The notes beneath the pieces are model-generated. The model searched no databases and was not told where the DNA came from. It worked only from the letters and a program-made list of their open reading frames with translations. This document shows positions 8,636 to 17,572 of a stretch of DNA of 64,000 bases, in pieces. Position 1 is the first letter of the stretch, and every line of letters begins with the position of its first letter. The position numbers and the translations under genes are program-made. Source of the DNA: RPQJ01 sp963762315 (GTDB lineage Bacteria > Pseudomonadota > Gammaproteobacteria > Steroidobacterales > Steroidobacteraceae); the NCBI GenBank assembly GCA_963762315.1, contig CAVXKO010000004.1, forward strand, positions 310,001-374,000, in the 5' to 3' direction.

Positions 8636-10021
8636 TTACGGGGTCCAGCCGCCGCCGAGCGCGCGGTACAGTTCCACGTAGCCTTCGAGCTGGTTGAGCT
8701 TCGCACGGGCGAGGTCGATCTCCGCCGCGAAGAGCTGGCGTTCGGCGTCCAGCACCTCGAAGTAGCTGACCACGCCTGCGCGATAGCGCTTGTGCTGCAG
8801 GTCGAGCACCTTGCGCGCGGCATCGGTGCGGATCTGATTCTCGGAGATGGCCTCCCGCACCTTGTCGGTGACGATCAGCGCATCAGCGGCCTCGCGATAG
8901 GCCTGCAGCACGCCGCGGCGATAGGCCAGCTCGGACTGCTTCAGCTGCGCCTCCGCCGTCTGCACGTTGCCCGTGCCCCGGCCCGACTGGAAGATCGGCA
9001 TGTCGACGAACGGGCCGATCGCGAACAGGCTCGTCGCGGGATCGTTGCCGTCCAGCAGATGCCCGATCTCCGGGCTCAAGATGCCGAAGAACGACGTCAG
9101 GCCGATCGAGAGATACGGGAACCGCGAGGCCTCCGCGACGCCCACGTTGGCGGTTGCGGCATGCAGCTGGTTCTCGAGTTGCCGCAGGTCGGGACGGCGC
9201 GCGAGCAACTGCGCCGGCAGGCCCACCGGGATCTGGTCGGGCACCGGGAACGCGGTAGGCGGTTGCACGCGCTGTACGGGCGCCGGTTCTCCGCCGAGCA
9301 GGAAGCGCAACAGGTTCTCGGTCTGCACACGCCGTTGCTCGGCAGCCGGCAGCTGCGAACGCGTCGCCGCAAGTTGCGACAGCGCCTGCTGCTCTTCCGT
9401 GGCCGATGCCACGCCATTGCGCTTCTGCGACCGCACGAGCGCGAGCGACGCCTGCTGGCTCTGGATCGTCCGCTCGATGATCGCGACTTCCTCGTCCAGT
9501 TCGCGCAGGCGGAACCACGTCGTCGCGACGTCGGCGACCAGCGAGTTGGTCACGCCGTGAGCAGCCTCCTCGGTCGCCAGCAGTTGCGCACGCGCGACCT
9601 CGTTCGACCGCCGCAGACGACCGAAGAGATCCAGTTCCCAGTTGAGGCTCAATCCGAGCGAATAGCTCGCGTCCTCCTTGCTGCCGGGGCTCGGCGAGGT
9701 GCTGCCGACGCCGCGGATCTCCGGGCCGAGGTAGCTGCGCGCGACACGCGCATAACCCTGGTATTCCTCGACGCGCGCCAATGCGATCTGCAGGTCGAGG
9801 TTGTTCTTGAGCGCCGTCTCGAGCACGACCCGCAGTTCCGGGTCGTTGAAGGTTGCCGTCCAGGGCAGGTCCGCGAACGATGCGGCTTCCTGCGGCGTGA
9901 GCACGCTGCGGAACTGCTCCTGAGACGGGAGATCCTTCGGGCGCTCGTAATCCGGGCCGATCGCGCACCCGCTCAACGCGAGCGCCACCGCCACAGCGAC
10001 GATGCGGGCCGGGCGCGTCAT
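8636..10021 (-). CDS. Efflux outer-membrane lipoprotein, NodT/OprM type
   Basis: Outer-membrane channel of a tripartite RND efflux pump, 461 residues. The N terminus has a lipoprotein signal with lipobox LALSGC (Cys near residue 19) followed by AIGPDYERP, typical of the NodT/OprM family. Two repeated outer-membrane efflux (OEP) domains of long amphipathic helices follow (for example VARSYLGPEIRGVGSTSPSP and LARRPDLRQLENQLHAA). Its ATG overlaps the stop of the upstream RND permease gene (ATGA), making the last gene of a three-gene adaptor-pump-channel operon. The channel likely forms a trimer spanning outer membrane and periplasm. Confidence 0.93.
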   Translation of the reverse strand: MTRPARIVAVAVALALSGCAIGPDYERPKDLPSQEQFRSVLTPQEAASFADLPWTATFNDPELRVVLETALKNNLDLQIALARVEEYQGYARVARSYLGPEIRGVGSTSPSPGSKEDASYSLGLSLNWELDLFGRLRRSNEVARAQLLATEEAAHGVTNSLVADVATTWFRLRELDEEVAIIERTIQSQQASLALVRSQKRNGVASATEEQQALSQLAATRSQLPAAEQRRVQTENLLRFLLGGEPAPVQRVQPPTAFPVPDQIPVGLPAQLLARRPDLRQLENQLHAATANVGVAEASRFPYLSIGLTSFFGILSPEIGHLLDGNDPATSLFAIGPFVDMPIFQSGRGTGNVQTAEAQLKQSELAYRRGVLQAYREAADALIVTDKVREAISENQIRTDAARKVLDLQHKRYRAGVVSYFEVLDAERQLFAAEIDLARAKLNQLEGYVELYRALGGGWTP

Positions 10022-13000
10022 GACGAAGCCCCCTCGGCCTTCACAGGGACGGGCGGAGCCTCCGGAGGCGTATTGCCGCCAAAGCGCTCCGACAGGTCCT
10101 GGATCAGCACGTAGAACGCGGGCACTGCGAGCGTCGTGAGGAAGGTCGCGAAGATCATGCCGCCGAACACCGTGATGCCGACGGAAACCTTCGAGGCCGC
10201 GCCGGCGCCGCTGGCGAGCACCAGCGGCACGACGCCGAGGATGAATGCGAGCGACGTCATGAGGATCGGGCGCAAGCGCAGCCGCGCCGCATCGAGCGCC
10301 GCCTCGAAGATCGGCATGCCCTTTTCCCGGTTCAGCTTGGCGAATTCGACGATCAGGATCGCGTTCTTCGCGGACAGGCCGACCAGCGTGACCAGCCCGA
10401 TCTGACCGTACACGTTGAACGGGATGCCGATCAGCTTGAGCGCGAAGAGCGCGCCCATCAGGCCGAACGGCGTCGCGAGCAGCACGGCGAACGGCACGGC
10501 CCAGCTTTCGTACAGCGCCGCAAGGAACAGGAACACCACGACGATCGAGAGGCCGAGCACGATCGTCGAGGAGTTGCCGGCCTCGATCTCCTGTTTGCTC
10601 TGTCCGGACCACTCGATGCCGTAGCCGTCGGGCAGGGTTTGCGCAGCGACCTCTTCCAGGGCGCGGATCGCGTCGCCCGAGCTCGCGCCCGGCGCGGGCG
10701 TCCCGCTGAACGCGGCCGTGCGATACAGGTTGTAACGCTGCATGAAGCGCGCGCCCGAGCTCTGCTGCCAGGTGGTGAGCGTGTCGAGCGGGACCATGCC
10801 GCCGTCCTTGTTGCGCACGAACAGGCGCGCGATGTCGGTCACTTCCTGGCGGAAGTCCGGCTCCGCCTGCAGCGTCACCTTGTAGTTGCGGCCGAAGCGG
10901 CTGAAGTCGTTCACCTGGTACCCGCCGAGGAACGTCTGCAGCGTGGCAAAGACGTCGCTCACCGGCACGCCGAGCTTCTTGGCCTTTTCGCGGTCGACGA
11001 ACAGCTGGTAGTTCGGCGTGCTGGCGCTGAAGGTGGTGCTGATACGGCCGATCTCGGGGCGCTTCTGCGCGGCGGCGATGAATTCCTGCGCGACCTGCGC
11101 CAGTTCCTGCGGCGGCTGATTCGACTTGGCCTGCAGCATCAGGGAGAAGCCCGACACCGAACCGAAGCCGGGCAGCGCAGGCGGGTTGAACGGCATGACC
11201 ACCGCTTCAGGTATCCCCTGGCCGAGCGCGTAGAGCTGCATCAGGATCGACCGCACGCCGGTCTCGGGCGTGGTGCGCTCGCCCCAGGGCTTCAGCTTGA
11301 CGATGACCAGCGCGCCGTTCGATGCCGCCGTGCCGGAGAGCAGGTCGTACCCGGACACGCCAACCACCGAATCGACTCCCGGGATCGCGCGTGCGAGCGG
11401 CTCCAGCTTCGCAAGGACGGCGTCCGTGCGCTCCTGCGCAGCGGCGTCGGGCAGCAGCACCTGCATGAACACCGCGCCCTTGTCCTCGTCCGGCACGAAG
11501 CCGGTCGGCACCGACCGGAAAAGTCCGGCGGTCACGAAGATCACGATGCCCAGCGTGAGCATCACCATCAGCGTGCGGCGGGCGAGCACCGCGGCGGCGG
11601 CGCCATAGCTGCCATTGAGGCGATCGAATCCTGAGTTGAATGCCCTGAAGAACCGGGCGACGACGCCGTGGCTCTCCTCGTGAGGTTTCATCAGCAGGAT
11701 GCACAGCGTCGGCGTCAGCGTGATCGCGACGACGGCTGAGAACATCGTCGACACGGCGACCGTCACGGCGAACTGCTTGTAGAGCTGCCCGGTCACGCCC
11801 GGGATGAACCCCATCGGCACGAACACCGCCGCGAGGATGAGCGCGATGGCTATCACCGGACCCTGCACTTCCTCCATCGCCTCGATCGTCGCCTCGCGCA
11901 CGGCGAGCCCGGTGCCCATCTTGTGCTCGACGGCCTCGACGACCACGATGGCGTCATCGACCACAATGCCGATCGCCAGGACCATGCCGAACAACGACAG
12001 CGTGTTGATCGTGAACCCGAGCAGCTGGAACGCGGCGAAGGTGGCCACCAGCGAGACGGGCACGGCAAGCATCGGGATCAACGTGGTGCGCCAGTTCTGC
12101 AGGAACAGGAACACGACGATGAGCACGAGGATCAGCGCCTCGACGAAGGTATGGATCACTTCTTCGACCGACGCTTCGACGAATTCCGAGGTGTCGTAGA
12201 CGATCTTGTAGTCGAGGCCTTTCGGGAACTCGCCGGCGAGGCGCGTGAGCTGCGCTTTCAGCAGGCCGGCGGTCTCGAGGGCGTTGGCGCCGGGCACCAG
12301 GGACACGGACACCAGCGCGGCGGCCTTGCCGTCGATCGTCGAGACGTTGCTGTAGCTGCGTGCGCCGAGTTCGACCCGCCCGATGTCCTTGATGCGAATG
12401 AACGAGCCGTCCGGCTTCGAGCCGACGATGATGTCCGCGAACTCGGCGGAGTGGACGAGGCGGCCCTTGACGCGCAGCGAATACTGGAAGCTCTGGCCGC
12501 GCGTGGCCGGCGGCTGGCCGACCTGTCCGGCGGGCACCTGGACGTTCTGCTCGCGAATCGCCGACGCCACGTCGCTCGCGGTAATGCCGAGCGAGGCCAT
12601 GCGGTCGGGCCTCAGCCAGATTCGCATGCCGAAATCCGAGCCGAAGACCTTGACGTCGCCTACGCCCTTGACGCGCTTCAGTTCGTCGACGATGTAGACG
12701 TAGGCGTAGTTGCTGATGAAGAGCGGGTCGTACGTGCCGTCCGGGGAGTAGATCGCGAAGTACAACAGGGTGTCCGGCGACTGCTTGCGCACGGTGACGC
12801 CGGCGTTGATCACTTCCGACGGCAGTTGCGAATTGGCCTGCGAGACGCGGTTCTGGACTTCGACGGCAGCGAGATCGGGATCGCGCTCGAGTTCGAACGT
12901 GACCGAGATCGACGAGCTGCCGTCGTCGCCGCTGACCGAGTTGATGTACAGCATGTCGGTGGCGCCGTTGACCTGCTGGTCGATCGGGGCGCTGACCGAC

Positions 13001-13176
13001 TCCTCGACGACATCCGAGCTGGCGCCGAGGTAGAAGCCGTTCACCTGCACCGTGGGCAAGGCAATGTTCGGGAACTCGCCGATGGGCAGGCCGATCAGCG
13101 ACAGCGTGCCGACCAGCAGCAGGAAGAGCGAGATGACGATCGCGAAGACCGGCCGGTCGATGAAGAAACGGGCCAC
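10018..13176 (-). CDS. RND multidrug efflux permease, HAE1 family (AcrB/MexF-like)
   Basis: Inner-membrane proton-driven pump of 1052 residues, the usual length for AcrB/MexB homologues. It begins VARFFIDRPVFAIVIS, the standard first transmembrane helix of the family. A GTG start was chosen because SD-like CGGAG lies about 8 bases upstream and homologues begin here. The proton-relay acidic pair is in GIVVDDAIVVVEAVEH and the partner Lys in GLSAKNAILIVEFA. Two large periplasmic porter domains and twelve transmembrane helices are expected. The gene follows the adaptor gene by 13 bases and overlaps the channel gene. The substrate range cannot be predicted. Confidence 0.95.
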   Translation of the reverse strand: MARFFIDRPVFAIVISLFLLLVGTLSLIGLPIGEFPNIALPTVQVNGFYLGASSDVVEESVSAPIDQQVNGATDMLYINSVSGDDGSSSISVTFELERDPDLAAVEVQNRVSQANSQLPSEVINAGVTVRKQSPDTLLYFAIYSPDGTYDPLFISNYAYVYIVDELKRVKGVGDVKVFGSDFGMRIWLRPDRMASLGITASDVASAIREQNVQVPAGQVGQPPATRGQSFQYSLRVKGRLVHSAEFADIIVGSKPDGSFIRIKDIGRVELGARSYSNVSTIDGKAAALVSVSLVPGANALETAGLLKAQLTRLAGEFPKGLDYKIVYDTSEFVEASVEEVIHTFVEALILVLIVVFLFLQNWRTTLIPMLAVPVSLVATFAAFQLLGFTINTLSLFGMVLAIGIVVDDAIVVVEAVEHKMGTGLAVREATIEAMEEVQGPVIAIALILAAVFVPMGFIPGVTGQLYKQFAVTVAVSTMFSAVVAITLTPTLCILLMKPHEESHGVVARFFRAFNSGFDRLNGSYGAAAAVLARRTLMVMLTLGIVIFVTAGLFRSVPTGFVPDEDKGAVFMQVLLPDAAAQERTDAVLAKLEPLARAIPGVDSVVGVSGYDLLSGTAASNGALVIVKLKPWGERTTPETGVRSILMQLYALGQGIPEAVVMPFNPPALPGFGSVSGFSLMLQAKSNQPPQELAQVAQEFIAAAQKRPEIGRISTTFSASTPNYQLFVDREKAKKLGVPVSDVFATLQTFLGGYQVNDFSRFGRNYKVTLQAEPDFRQEVTDIARLFVRNKDGGMVPLDTLTTWQQSSGARFMQRYNLYRTAAFSGTPAPGASSGDAIRALEEVAAQTLPDGYGIEWSGQSKQEIEAGNSSTIVLGLSIVVVFLFLAALYESWAVPFAVLLATPFGLMGALFALKLIGIPFNVYGQIGLVTLVGLSAKNAILIVEFAKLNREKGMPIFEAALDAARLRLRPILMTSLAFILGVVPLVLASGAGAASKVSVGITVFGGMIFATFLTTLAVPAFYVLIQDLSERFGGNTPPEAPPVPVKAEGASS

Positions 13177-13189
13177 GGCGCGGCTCCGT

Positions 13190-14386
13190 TCAGTGCGCCG
13201 CGGCGGCGGGGGCGGCAGATTCCGCGCCTGCCGTAGCCGGGCGATCGAATTCATCGATCGACACCGGAATCACCTTCACCGGCGACCCGGGCCGGGCCTT
13301 CTGCAGGCCCTCGACGATCACGCGATCGCCGGCGGTGAGGCCGGACTGGATCACCTGCCGGTTGCCGAAGCGCGGACCCAGGACGACGGGTCGCAGCTCC
13401 GCCTTGTCGTCCGCGCCGACCACGGTGAGAAAATACTTGCCAAGTTGTTCCTGCACCGCGCGATCCGGTACCACCAGGGCATTCATCGGCTGGCCCGTGG
13501 TGGCGCGGACCCGGGCAAACATGCCCGGAATCAGGAGGTGCTCCGGATTCGGAAACTCGGCGCGCAACCGGTACGTGCCGGTCGTCGGGTCCAGCGCGCG
13601 GTCGCCGAAATTGATGAGCCCGGTCTGCGGGTACGTGGTGCCGTTGCTGAGCAGCAGCTGCACCACGCGGATCGGGTCGTTCGGCGCCGGTTCAGCGGTG
13701 CCGTGGCGTTGATTGAAGTTCAGCCAGTCGGCTTCGCTGATCTGGAAGTAAACCCAGGCCGGGTCGTCGCTCGAGATGGTGCCGAGCTGCGTCTGGCCTG
13801 CCGTCACGAGGTCTCCGGGGAAGACCTGCACCGCGCCGATGCGGCCGTGCAGGGGCGCGCGGATTTCCGAGTATTCGACGCCGAGCCGCGTCTGGTCGAG
13901 TGCGGCGCGGCTGGCCGTCACCTGGGCCTCGGCCTGGCGCTGCGCCGCGACCGCGTTGTCGTAGACCTGCCGGCTGATCGCTTCGTCGGCCAGCAGCGGC
14001 CGGTAGCGCTCCACGTCCTGACGAGCGCGAGCGAGGTTGGCCTGGGCCGACGCCACCTGCGCCTCGGCGTTGGCCACCTGCGCGCGGAACTCGCGAGGGT
14101 CGATGGAGTAGAGCAACTGGCCTTTCGTGACCAGCGAGCCGTCCTCGAAGTGTTTCTTCAGCAGGATGCCCGAGACCATCGAGCGGATATCGACTTCCTG
14201 CGAGCCCTTCACCTCGCCGACCTTGTCGGAATACATCACGGTCGGGCTCGCCTCGGCCGTGATGGCCTTCACCTCGACGGGCCCGCCCGTCGGCAGGCCC
14301 TGCGGCTTCTGGCCGCAACCGGCGACCGCCAAGGTGGCGATGGTGGTGAGCAGGGCCCGAATCGGGCCACGGAGGCGTGTCGTCAC
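13190..14386 (-). CDS. RND efflux periplasmic adaptor (AcrA/MexE-like lipoprotein)
   Basis: Membrane-fusion protein of 398 residues linking the RND permease to the outer-membrane channel. A GTG start gives a lipoprotein signal, LLTTIATLAVAGCGQ, with the lipid-bearing Cys near residue 24. The biotinyl-lipoyl-like halves (VDIRSMVSGILLKKHFEDG and IRAPLHGRIGAVQVFPGD) flank an alpha-helical hairpin rich in Ala, Gln and Arg. Beta-barrel and membrane-proximal domains follow, and the tail is Ala-rich. The open frame extends 53 codons further upstream but without family similarity or a better ribosome site. It is the first gene of the efflux operon; no adjacent local regulator gene was found. Confidence 0.93.
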   Translation of the reverse strand: MTTRLRGPIRALLTTIATLAVAGCGQKPQGLPTGGPVEVKAITAEASPTVMYSDKVGEVKGSQEVDIRSMVSGILLKKHFEDGSLVTKGQLLYSIDPREFRAQVANAEAQVASAQANLARARQDVERYRPLLADEAISRQVYDNAVAAQRQAEAQVTASRAALDQTRLGVEYSEIRAPLHGRIGAVQVFPGDLVTAGQTQLGTISSDDPAWVYFQISEADWLNFNQRHGTAEPAPNDPIRVVQLLLSNGTTYPQTGLINFGDRALDPTTGTYRLRAEFPNPEHLLIPGMFARVRATTGQPMNALVVPDRAVQEQLGKYFLTVVGADDKAELRPVVLGPRFGNRQVIQSGLTAGDRVIVEGLQKARPGSPVKVIPVSIDEFDRPATAGAESAAPAAAAH

Positions 14387-14541
14387 GGGGGTGCCCCTTT
14401 TTTGGTGGCGCGCAGTTTCAACCAACGGTGCCCACTTTGCAAAACGCGGGGCTTCCGGCCCGCACCCGGTCCCCCAAGGGTCCGGGAACGTCTTGGCAGT
14501 TGGACGCAGGTTGAATGCATCGGGGGCCCGCAGCGACCGGT

Positions 14542-15702
14542 TCACGGCGCGTCCGGTACATACCAGGCGTCACCTGTCCGGCCCGCCTCGACGCCGCGAT
14601 CGAACAGCGCGCGCATGTACGCTGAGTCGAACAACTCGGCGGGGGTCAGGTTGAAATCCGCCGGCACCCGGGCCACGCGGAAGGCCATGCCGGCCTGCCG
14701 GGAGGCCAGGTAGACCTGGGCGATGTCCCCGATCCCCTGCGTGCGCACCATCGAGGCGACGGTGCGCCCGAGGATCGGCAGGATCCGCGGCCGCACCGCT
14801 TGCCACTGCGGCTGGAGGCGGGCGTTGCGGATGACGTGTACCGTGGGCGGGCCGGTCACCTGCAGGCGCTCGGCGATCTTCCGCCAGTCCAGTCCGACGG
14901 AGTCCAGGAACAACTGGGAGGTCACGCCGCCGTCGACGTGCAACTCGTCGTAATGCTGGCCGCCCGCCTGCACGTCGAAGCGCACGGGCGGGAACGCGCC
15001 CGGGATCGCTGCGGACGCACGTATCACGTCGCAGATCAGGCGCCGCGACCCCGGGGCGCCGCTCATGGCAATGCGGGTGAGATCCCAGATCACCGGCCGG
15101 GCGGCGTCGATGTTGGTCGTGCCGATCAGCAGCGAGCGCCCACGCCGGCCCTCCGCGGCGATCGCGGCAATCTCTGCGTCGCCCAGGTACTTCTCGATCA
15201 GCCGCTCGAACGGCTCGGTCTCGAACGCGGCGTCGGCGCCAAACAGCGCAAACACGTTGCGCCGGCGGACGAGGTCGTCCGCGGAGTAGCTCGTGTAAAT
15301 CTCGCGCAGCACGGCGTCATAGCGCGGGCCGAGAAACGCAAACGGGGCGATGATGGCGCCCGTGCTGATCCCGGTGACCATCGTGAACTCGGGCCGCGCG
15401 CCGGTCTCCGTCCAGCCGACCAGCAGGCCCGCGCCGAACGCCCCGTTCTCGCCGCCGCCGGAGATGACGAGGTAGTCGTGCGGCCGGCCCATGATGCCGC
15501 CATAGCGTTCACGCAGCGCCGCGTCCGGCAAGTCCAGCCAGTCGCGAAAGCCCTGGGGCACCTCGTCCGCCCAGTGCCGCACGCCGGCCGGGAACCCGAT
15601 CACCGTGGCCTGGCTCGCCAGCGACTCCGGCAGCGGGTGACGCGGCGGCGCCGCCGCGCAGCCCGCCGCGAGAATCGCAATGAATGCAACGGCGGCGCGC
15701 AA
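14542..15702 (-). CDS. Patatin-like phospholipase lipoprotein
   Basis: Predicted lipid acyl hydrolase of 386 residues anchored to the envelope. A TTG start is supported by GGAG eight bases upstream. The N terminus has a lipobox (ILAAGC). The patatin fold is shown by the glycine-rich oxyanion loop SGGGENGAFGAG, the nucleophile elbow GISTG and the catalytic Asp in HVDGGV, giving the Ser-Asp dyad of patatins. It probably acts on membrane phospholipids or acylglycerols at the cell envelope; the true substrate is unknown. The neighbouring minus-strand small secreted protein lies 20 bases upstream, so they may share a transcript. Confidence 0.88.
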   Translation of the reverse strand: MRAAVAFIAILAAGCAAAPPRHPLPESLASQATVIGFPAGVRHWADEVPQGFRDWLDLPDAALRERYGGIMGRPHDYLVISGGGENGAFGAGLLVGWTETGARPEFTMVTGISTGAIIAPFAFLGPRYDAVLREIYTSYSADDLVRRRNVFALFGADAAFETEPFERLIEKYLGDAEIAAIAAEGRRGRSLLIGTTNIDAARPVIWDLTRIAMSGAPGSRRLICDVIRASAAIPGAFPPVRFDVQAGGQHYDELHVDGGVTSQLFLDSVGLDWRKIAERLQVTGPPTVHVIRNARLQPQWQAVRPRILPILGRTVASMVRTQGIGDIAQVYLASRQAGMAFRVARVPADFNLTPAELFDSAYMRALFDRGVEAGRTGDAWYVPDAP

Positions 15703-15722
15703 GGCGGGTGCTCCGTGAAGCG

Positions 15723-16166
15723 CTACTTTGAAATGGCGACGGCGACGCCGACCACGGCCGCGCCGACGATGGCGCCTTTCAGGAAGTCGTCGCCGTTGTC
15801 CTTTCGGTTGCGGTAATAGCGCCGCTCGTAGTCGCTGCCGTTCCAGTAGCGGCCGTCGCGGTACCAGCGATCGCCGCCGCGGTAGTACTGGTCGCGGTAG
15901 TAGTCGTCCCGCATGTCACGGCGCACGGCAGCCCGCGCGTCGCGCTTCTCGCGCTCGACGTTGACGTATCCCTTGCGCATCTCGCGCTCGGCGCACTCAC
16001 GGGTCTCGCAGCGCCGCAGGTTCTGTGCTGCCTTGGCCTTTGCGCGCTCGACGTCGCGGATCTCCTTGCGCACTTCATAGCGTGAGGCGTGCGCGGAGTC
16101 CGGTGCGAAGCCGGCGGACAGTGCGATGAAGGCCGTCGCTGCGGCAACCAGCAGGCGACGCCGCAT
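15723..16166 (-). CDS. Small exported protein with charged/Tyr-rich region and C-terminal glycine-zipper segment
   Basis: Unrecognised exported protein of 147 residues. A signal peptide (MRRRLLVAAATAFIALSAGF, cleavage near AHA-SRY) is followed by a highly charged helical region with a Cys pair (RRCETREC), then a Tyr/Arg/Asp-rich stretch (DDYYRDQYYRGGDRWYRDGR), and a hydrophobic Gly/Ala/Val tail (GAIVGAAVVGVAVAI) that could insert into a membrane. The start overlaps the stop of the upstream gene (ATGA), so the two are translationally coupled. No function can be assigned. The architecture suggests a periplasmic or envelope-associated protein. Confidence 0.7.
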   Translation of the reverse strand: MRRRLLVAAATAFIALSAGFAPDSAHASRYEVRKEIRDVERAKAKAAQNLRRCETRECAEREMRKGYVNVEREKRDARAAVRRDMRDDYYRDQYYRGGDRWYRDGRYWNGSDYERRYYRNRKDNGDDFLKGAIVGAAVVGVAVAISK

Positions 16167-16555
16167 CACTTCTCGCTCCCGCCGCGGCCCGCGCGGAACT
16201 TCTCGACGCGGGCCTCGTAATTCTTGACGACCTCGGGGCAGTCCTTGGCGTCGACGGTGACGTTCGTGCCGTAGCCGAAGGAACTCGCGAACAGGAACGC
16301 GCGGTCGGAGCCGAACAGGCGCGCGATGCCAGCGTTCATGTCGAGCGCCTCGCGCTCGAGCGCCGGCTGCTGAGCCTCGACGACGCAGCCGCGCGCGAGT
16401 CCGGCCAGGTAGCCAAAGCGCTTCAGCCCCGCGTCGAGTTGCTCTTCGGAGTCGGCCGCGTTGGCGGCGGGCGACGTGACGGCAACGGCGTCCGCTGCGT
16501 GCGCCGCAGGCAGCAGCGACACGCACAGCATGGCGGCAAACAGGGGTTCTTTCAT
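16166..16555 (-). CDS. Hypothetical periplasmic protein
   Basis: Unrecognised protein of 129 residues with a clear signal peptide (MKEPLFAAMLCVSLLPAAHA). The mature part contains two Cys (GCVVEAQ and KDCPEVV) that could form a disulfide, within a mainly helical sequence. The start at 16555 was chosen because it begins the signal peptide; the open frame extends 13 codons further upstream. The stop overlaps the ATG of the next gene. No function is assigned. Confidence 0.68.
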   Translation of the reverse strand: MKEPLFAAMLCVSLLPAAHAADAVAVTSPAANAADSEEQLDAGLKRFGYLAGLARGCVVEAQQPALEREALDMNAGIARLFGSDRAFLFASSFGYGTNVTVDAKDCPEVVKNYEARVEKFRAGRGGSEK

Positions 16556-16631
16556 GCAATTGACTCCAGTAGGTGATGAAAAACGGATCGCCATTCCGGT
16601 GCGCGATGCCGGGCCTCGCGCACGGCCGCCG

Positions 16632-16847
16632 TCAGTTGAGCGACTTGTTGCGGTAGTACTTCGTGCCCTTTGCGGTCAGATCCGCGGCCAGTCCGTCGCC
16701 TGACATTTGGTAGAGCCACACCCCCGGCCGGACCGAAAGGGCCCCGGTGAACAGACTCCCGCCATTACCGTTCAGCTTGGCCGACAGCGTGCTCTGGCCG
16801 CCGAGCTCCCAGCCGGAGTCGATGAACCGGATACTGGGTTTGGGCAT
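16632..16847 (-). CDS. Hypothetical small protein
   Basis: Short protein of 71 residues, MPKPSIRFIDSGWELGG onward, ending KGTKYYRNKSLN. There is no signal peptide or membrane helix. The start is supported by a GGAGA ribosome-binding sequence 7-11 bases upstream. It contains many Gly, Ser and Leu residues and may form a small beta-rich fold. It lies divergent from the winged-helix regulator at 17078 across a 230-base intergenic region, a layout often seen for a regulator and its target, but this is inference. Confidence 0.55.
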   Translation of the reverse strand: MPKPSIRFIDSGWELGGQSTLSAKLNGNGGSLFTGALSVRPGVWLYQMSGDGLAADLTAKGTKYYRNKSLN

Positions 16848-17017
16848 CTGCACGGTCTCCCTTTGGTGGTCGGGCCGCCGGGGTTTTGATCGCCACCGGG
16901 CCGGCGCGCTGGAACCCGAAAGCACGATCGCGGCGTCCGAAATGGGTAGCCATGAGCGCGACGCGGTCAACGCGACCGACAGAATCGCCCAATTCCGAGT
17001 GCACCGCCCGGCTGGAC

Positions 17018-17032
17018 CGCCCAAAATGGGCG
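17018..17032. promoter_or_regulatory. Candidate operator (perfect palindrome)
   Basis: A perfect inverted repeat CGCCCA-AAA-TGGGCG lies 45 bases upstream of the winged-helix regulator start, in the divergent intergenic region shared with the small gene at 16632-16847. Related half-sites (CGCCCAAT at 16986 and AAATGGG near 16940) occur in the same gap. It could be an autoregulatory operator. This is position-based inference only. Confidence 0.3.
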
Positions 17033-17077
17033 CTCGCGGTGTGGCACGGTTTCAGCCGGCTCGACAGTGGAGGAACG

Positions 17078-17557
17078 ATGACCAGAAAAACAGGTGTCGC
17101 CGACGGGGTGGAGGTCTCCTACCTGATCGGTACGTTCGTGTCCGACCACCTGCTCCGGGCCTACAGGCTGTTCGATGGCGACCTGACGGCAGCCGTCGTG
17201 CTCGCCAACGTGGCCCATCACAACGTGCAGCGTTACTACGACGAAATCGGCAGCAAGGCGCCGGAGGGGTTCGACGCTTTGGTCGCAGCGGACGCTCACC
17301 GAGGGAGCCTGCGCCACTGCAACACGCATTCGCTCAGCGAGGCGACCGGGATACCCCGGGAGACCGTGCGTCGCAAGGTGCGGTTGCTTGAGGCACGCGG
17401 CCTGCTCACGGTCGGTGAACGCGGCGAATTGACCGTCGCGCCGCGGGTCGCCAAGCGTTTCGCCGAATTCGATGCTGAGACCGCGCGGCGCTTCGAGGTG
17501 TGCGCCCGCCGCGTGCTCGCGGTCATGGACAGGCGAGCCGGCGAAGACGGTTCGTAG
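17078..17557 (+). CDS. Winged-helix transcriptional regulator
   Basis: Predicted DNA-binding regulator of 159 residues. The N-terminal half is helical (VSYLIGTFVSDHLLRAYRLF) and may form the dimer interface. Residues about 83-125 form a helix-turn-helix and wing: HSLSEATGIPRETVRRKVRL followed by LEARGLLTVGERGELTVAP, in the style of MarR/GntR winged-helix proteins. A GGAGGAA ribosome site 4-10 bases upstream of the ATG fixes the start, although the frame is open further upstream. The stop codon lies in an 18-base palindrome shared with the convergent mutS stop. Target genes are unknown; the divergent small gene is the obvious candidate. Confidence 0.78.
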   Translation: MTRKTGVADGVEVSYLIGTFVSDHLLRAYRLFDGDLTAAVVLANVAHHNVQRYYDEIGSKAPEGFDALVAADAHRGSLRHCNTHSLSEATGIPRETVRRKVRLLEARGLLTVGERGELTVAPRVAKRFAEFDAETARRFEVCARRVLAVMDRRAGEDGS

Positions 17558-17572
17558 TCCGGCGCCGGACTA
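17555..17572. terminator. Palindrome spanning two convergent stop codons
   Basis: The 18-base sequence TAGTCCGGCGCCGGACTA is a perfect palindrome. Its left end is the TAG stop of the winged-helix gene and its right end is the reversed TAG stop of mutS. It may form a bidirectional hairpin that ends both transcripts. No T-run follows on either strand, so termination by it alone is doubtful. Confidence 0.4.

Noticed and set aside
8426..10114. A 562-codon plus-strand frame across the efflux lipoprotein gene.
   Set aside because: Antisense to a clear NodT/OprM protein and crosses the palindromic repeat; no ribosome site or domain.
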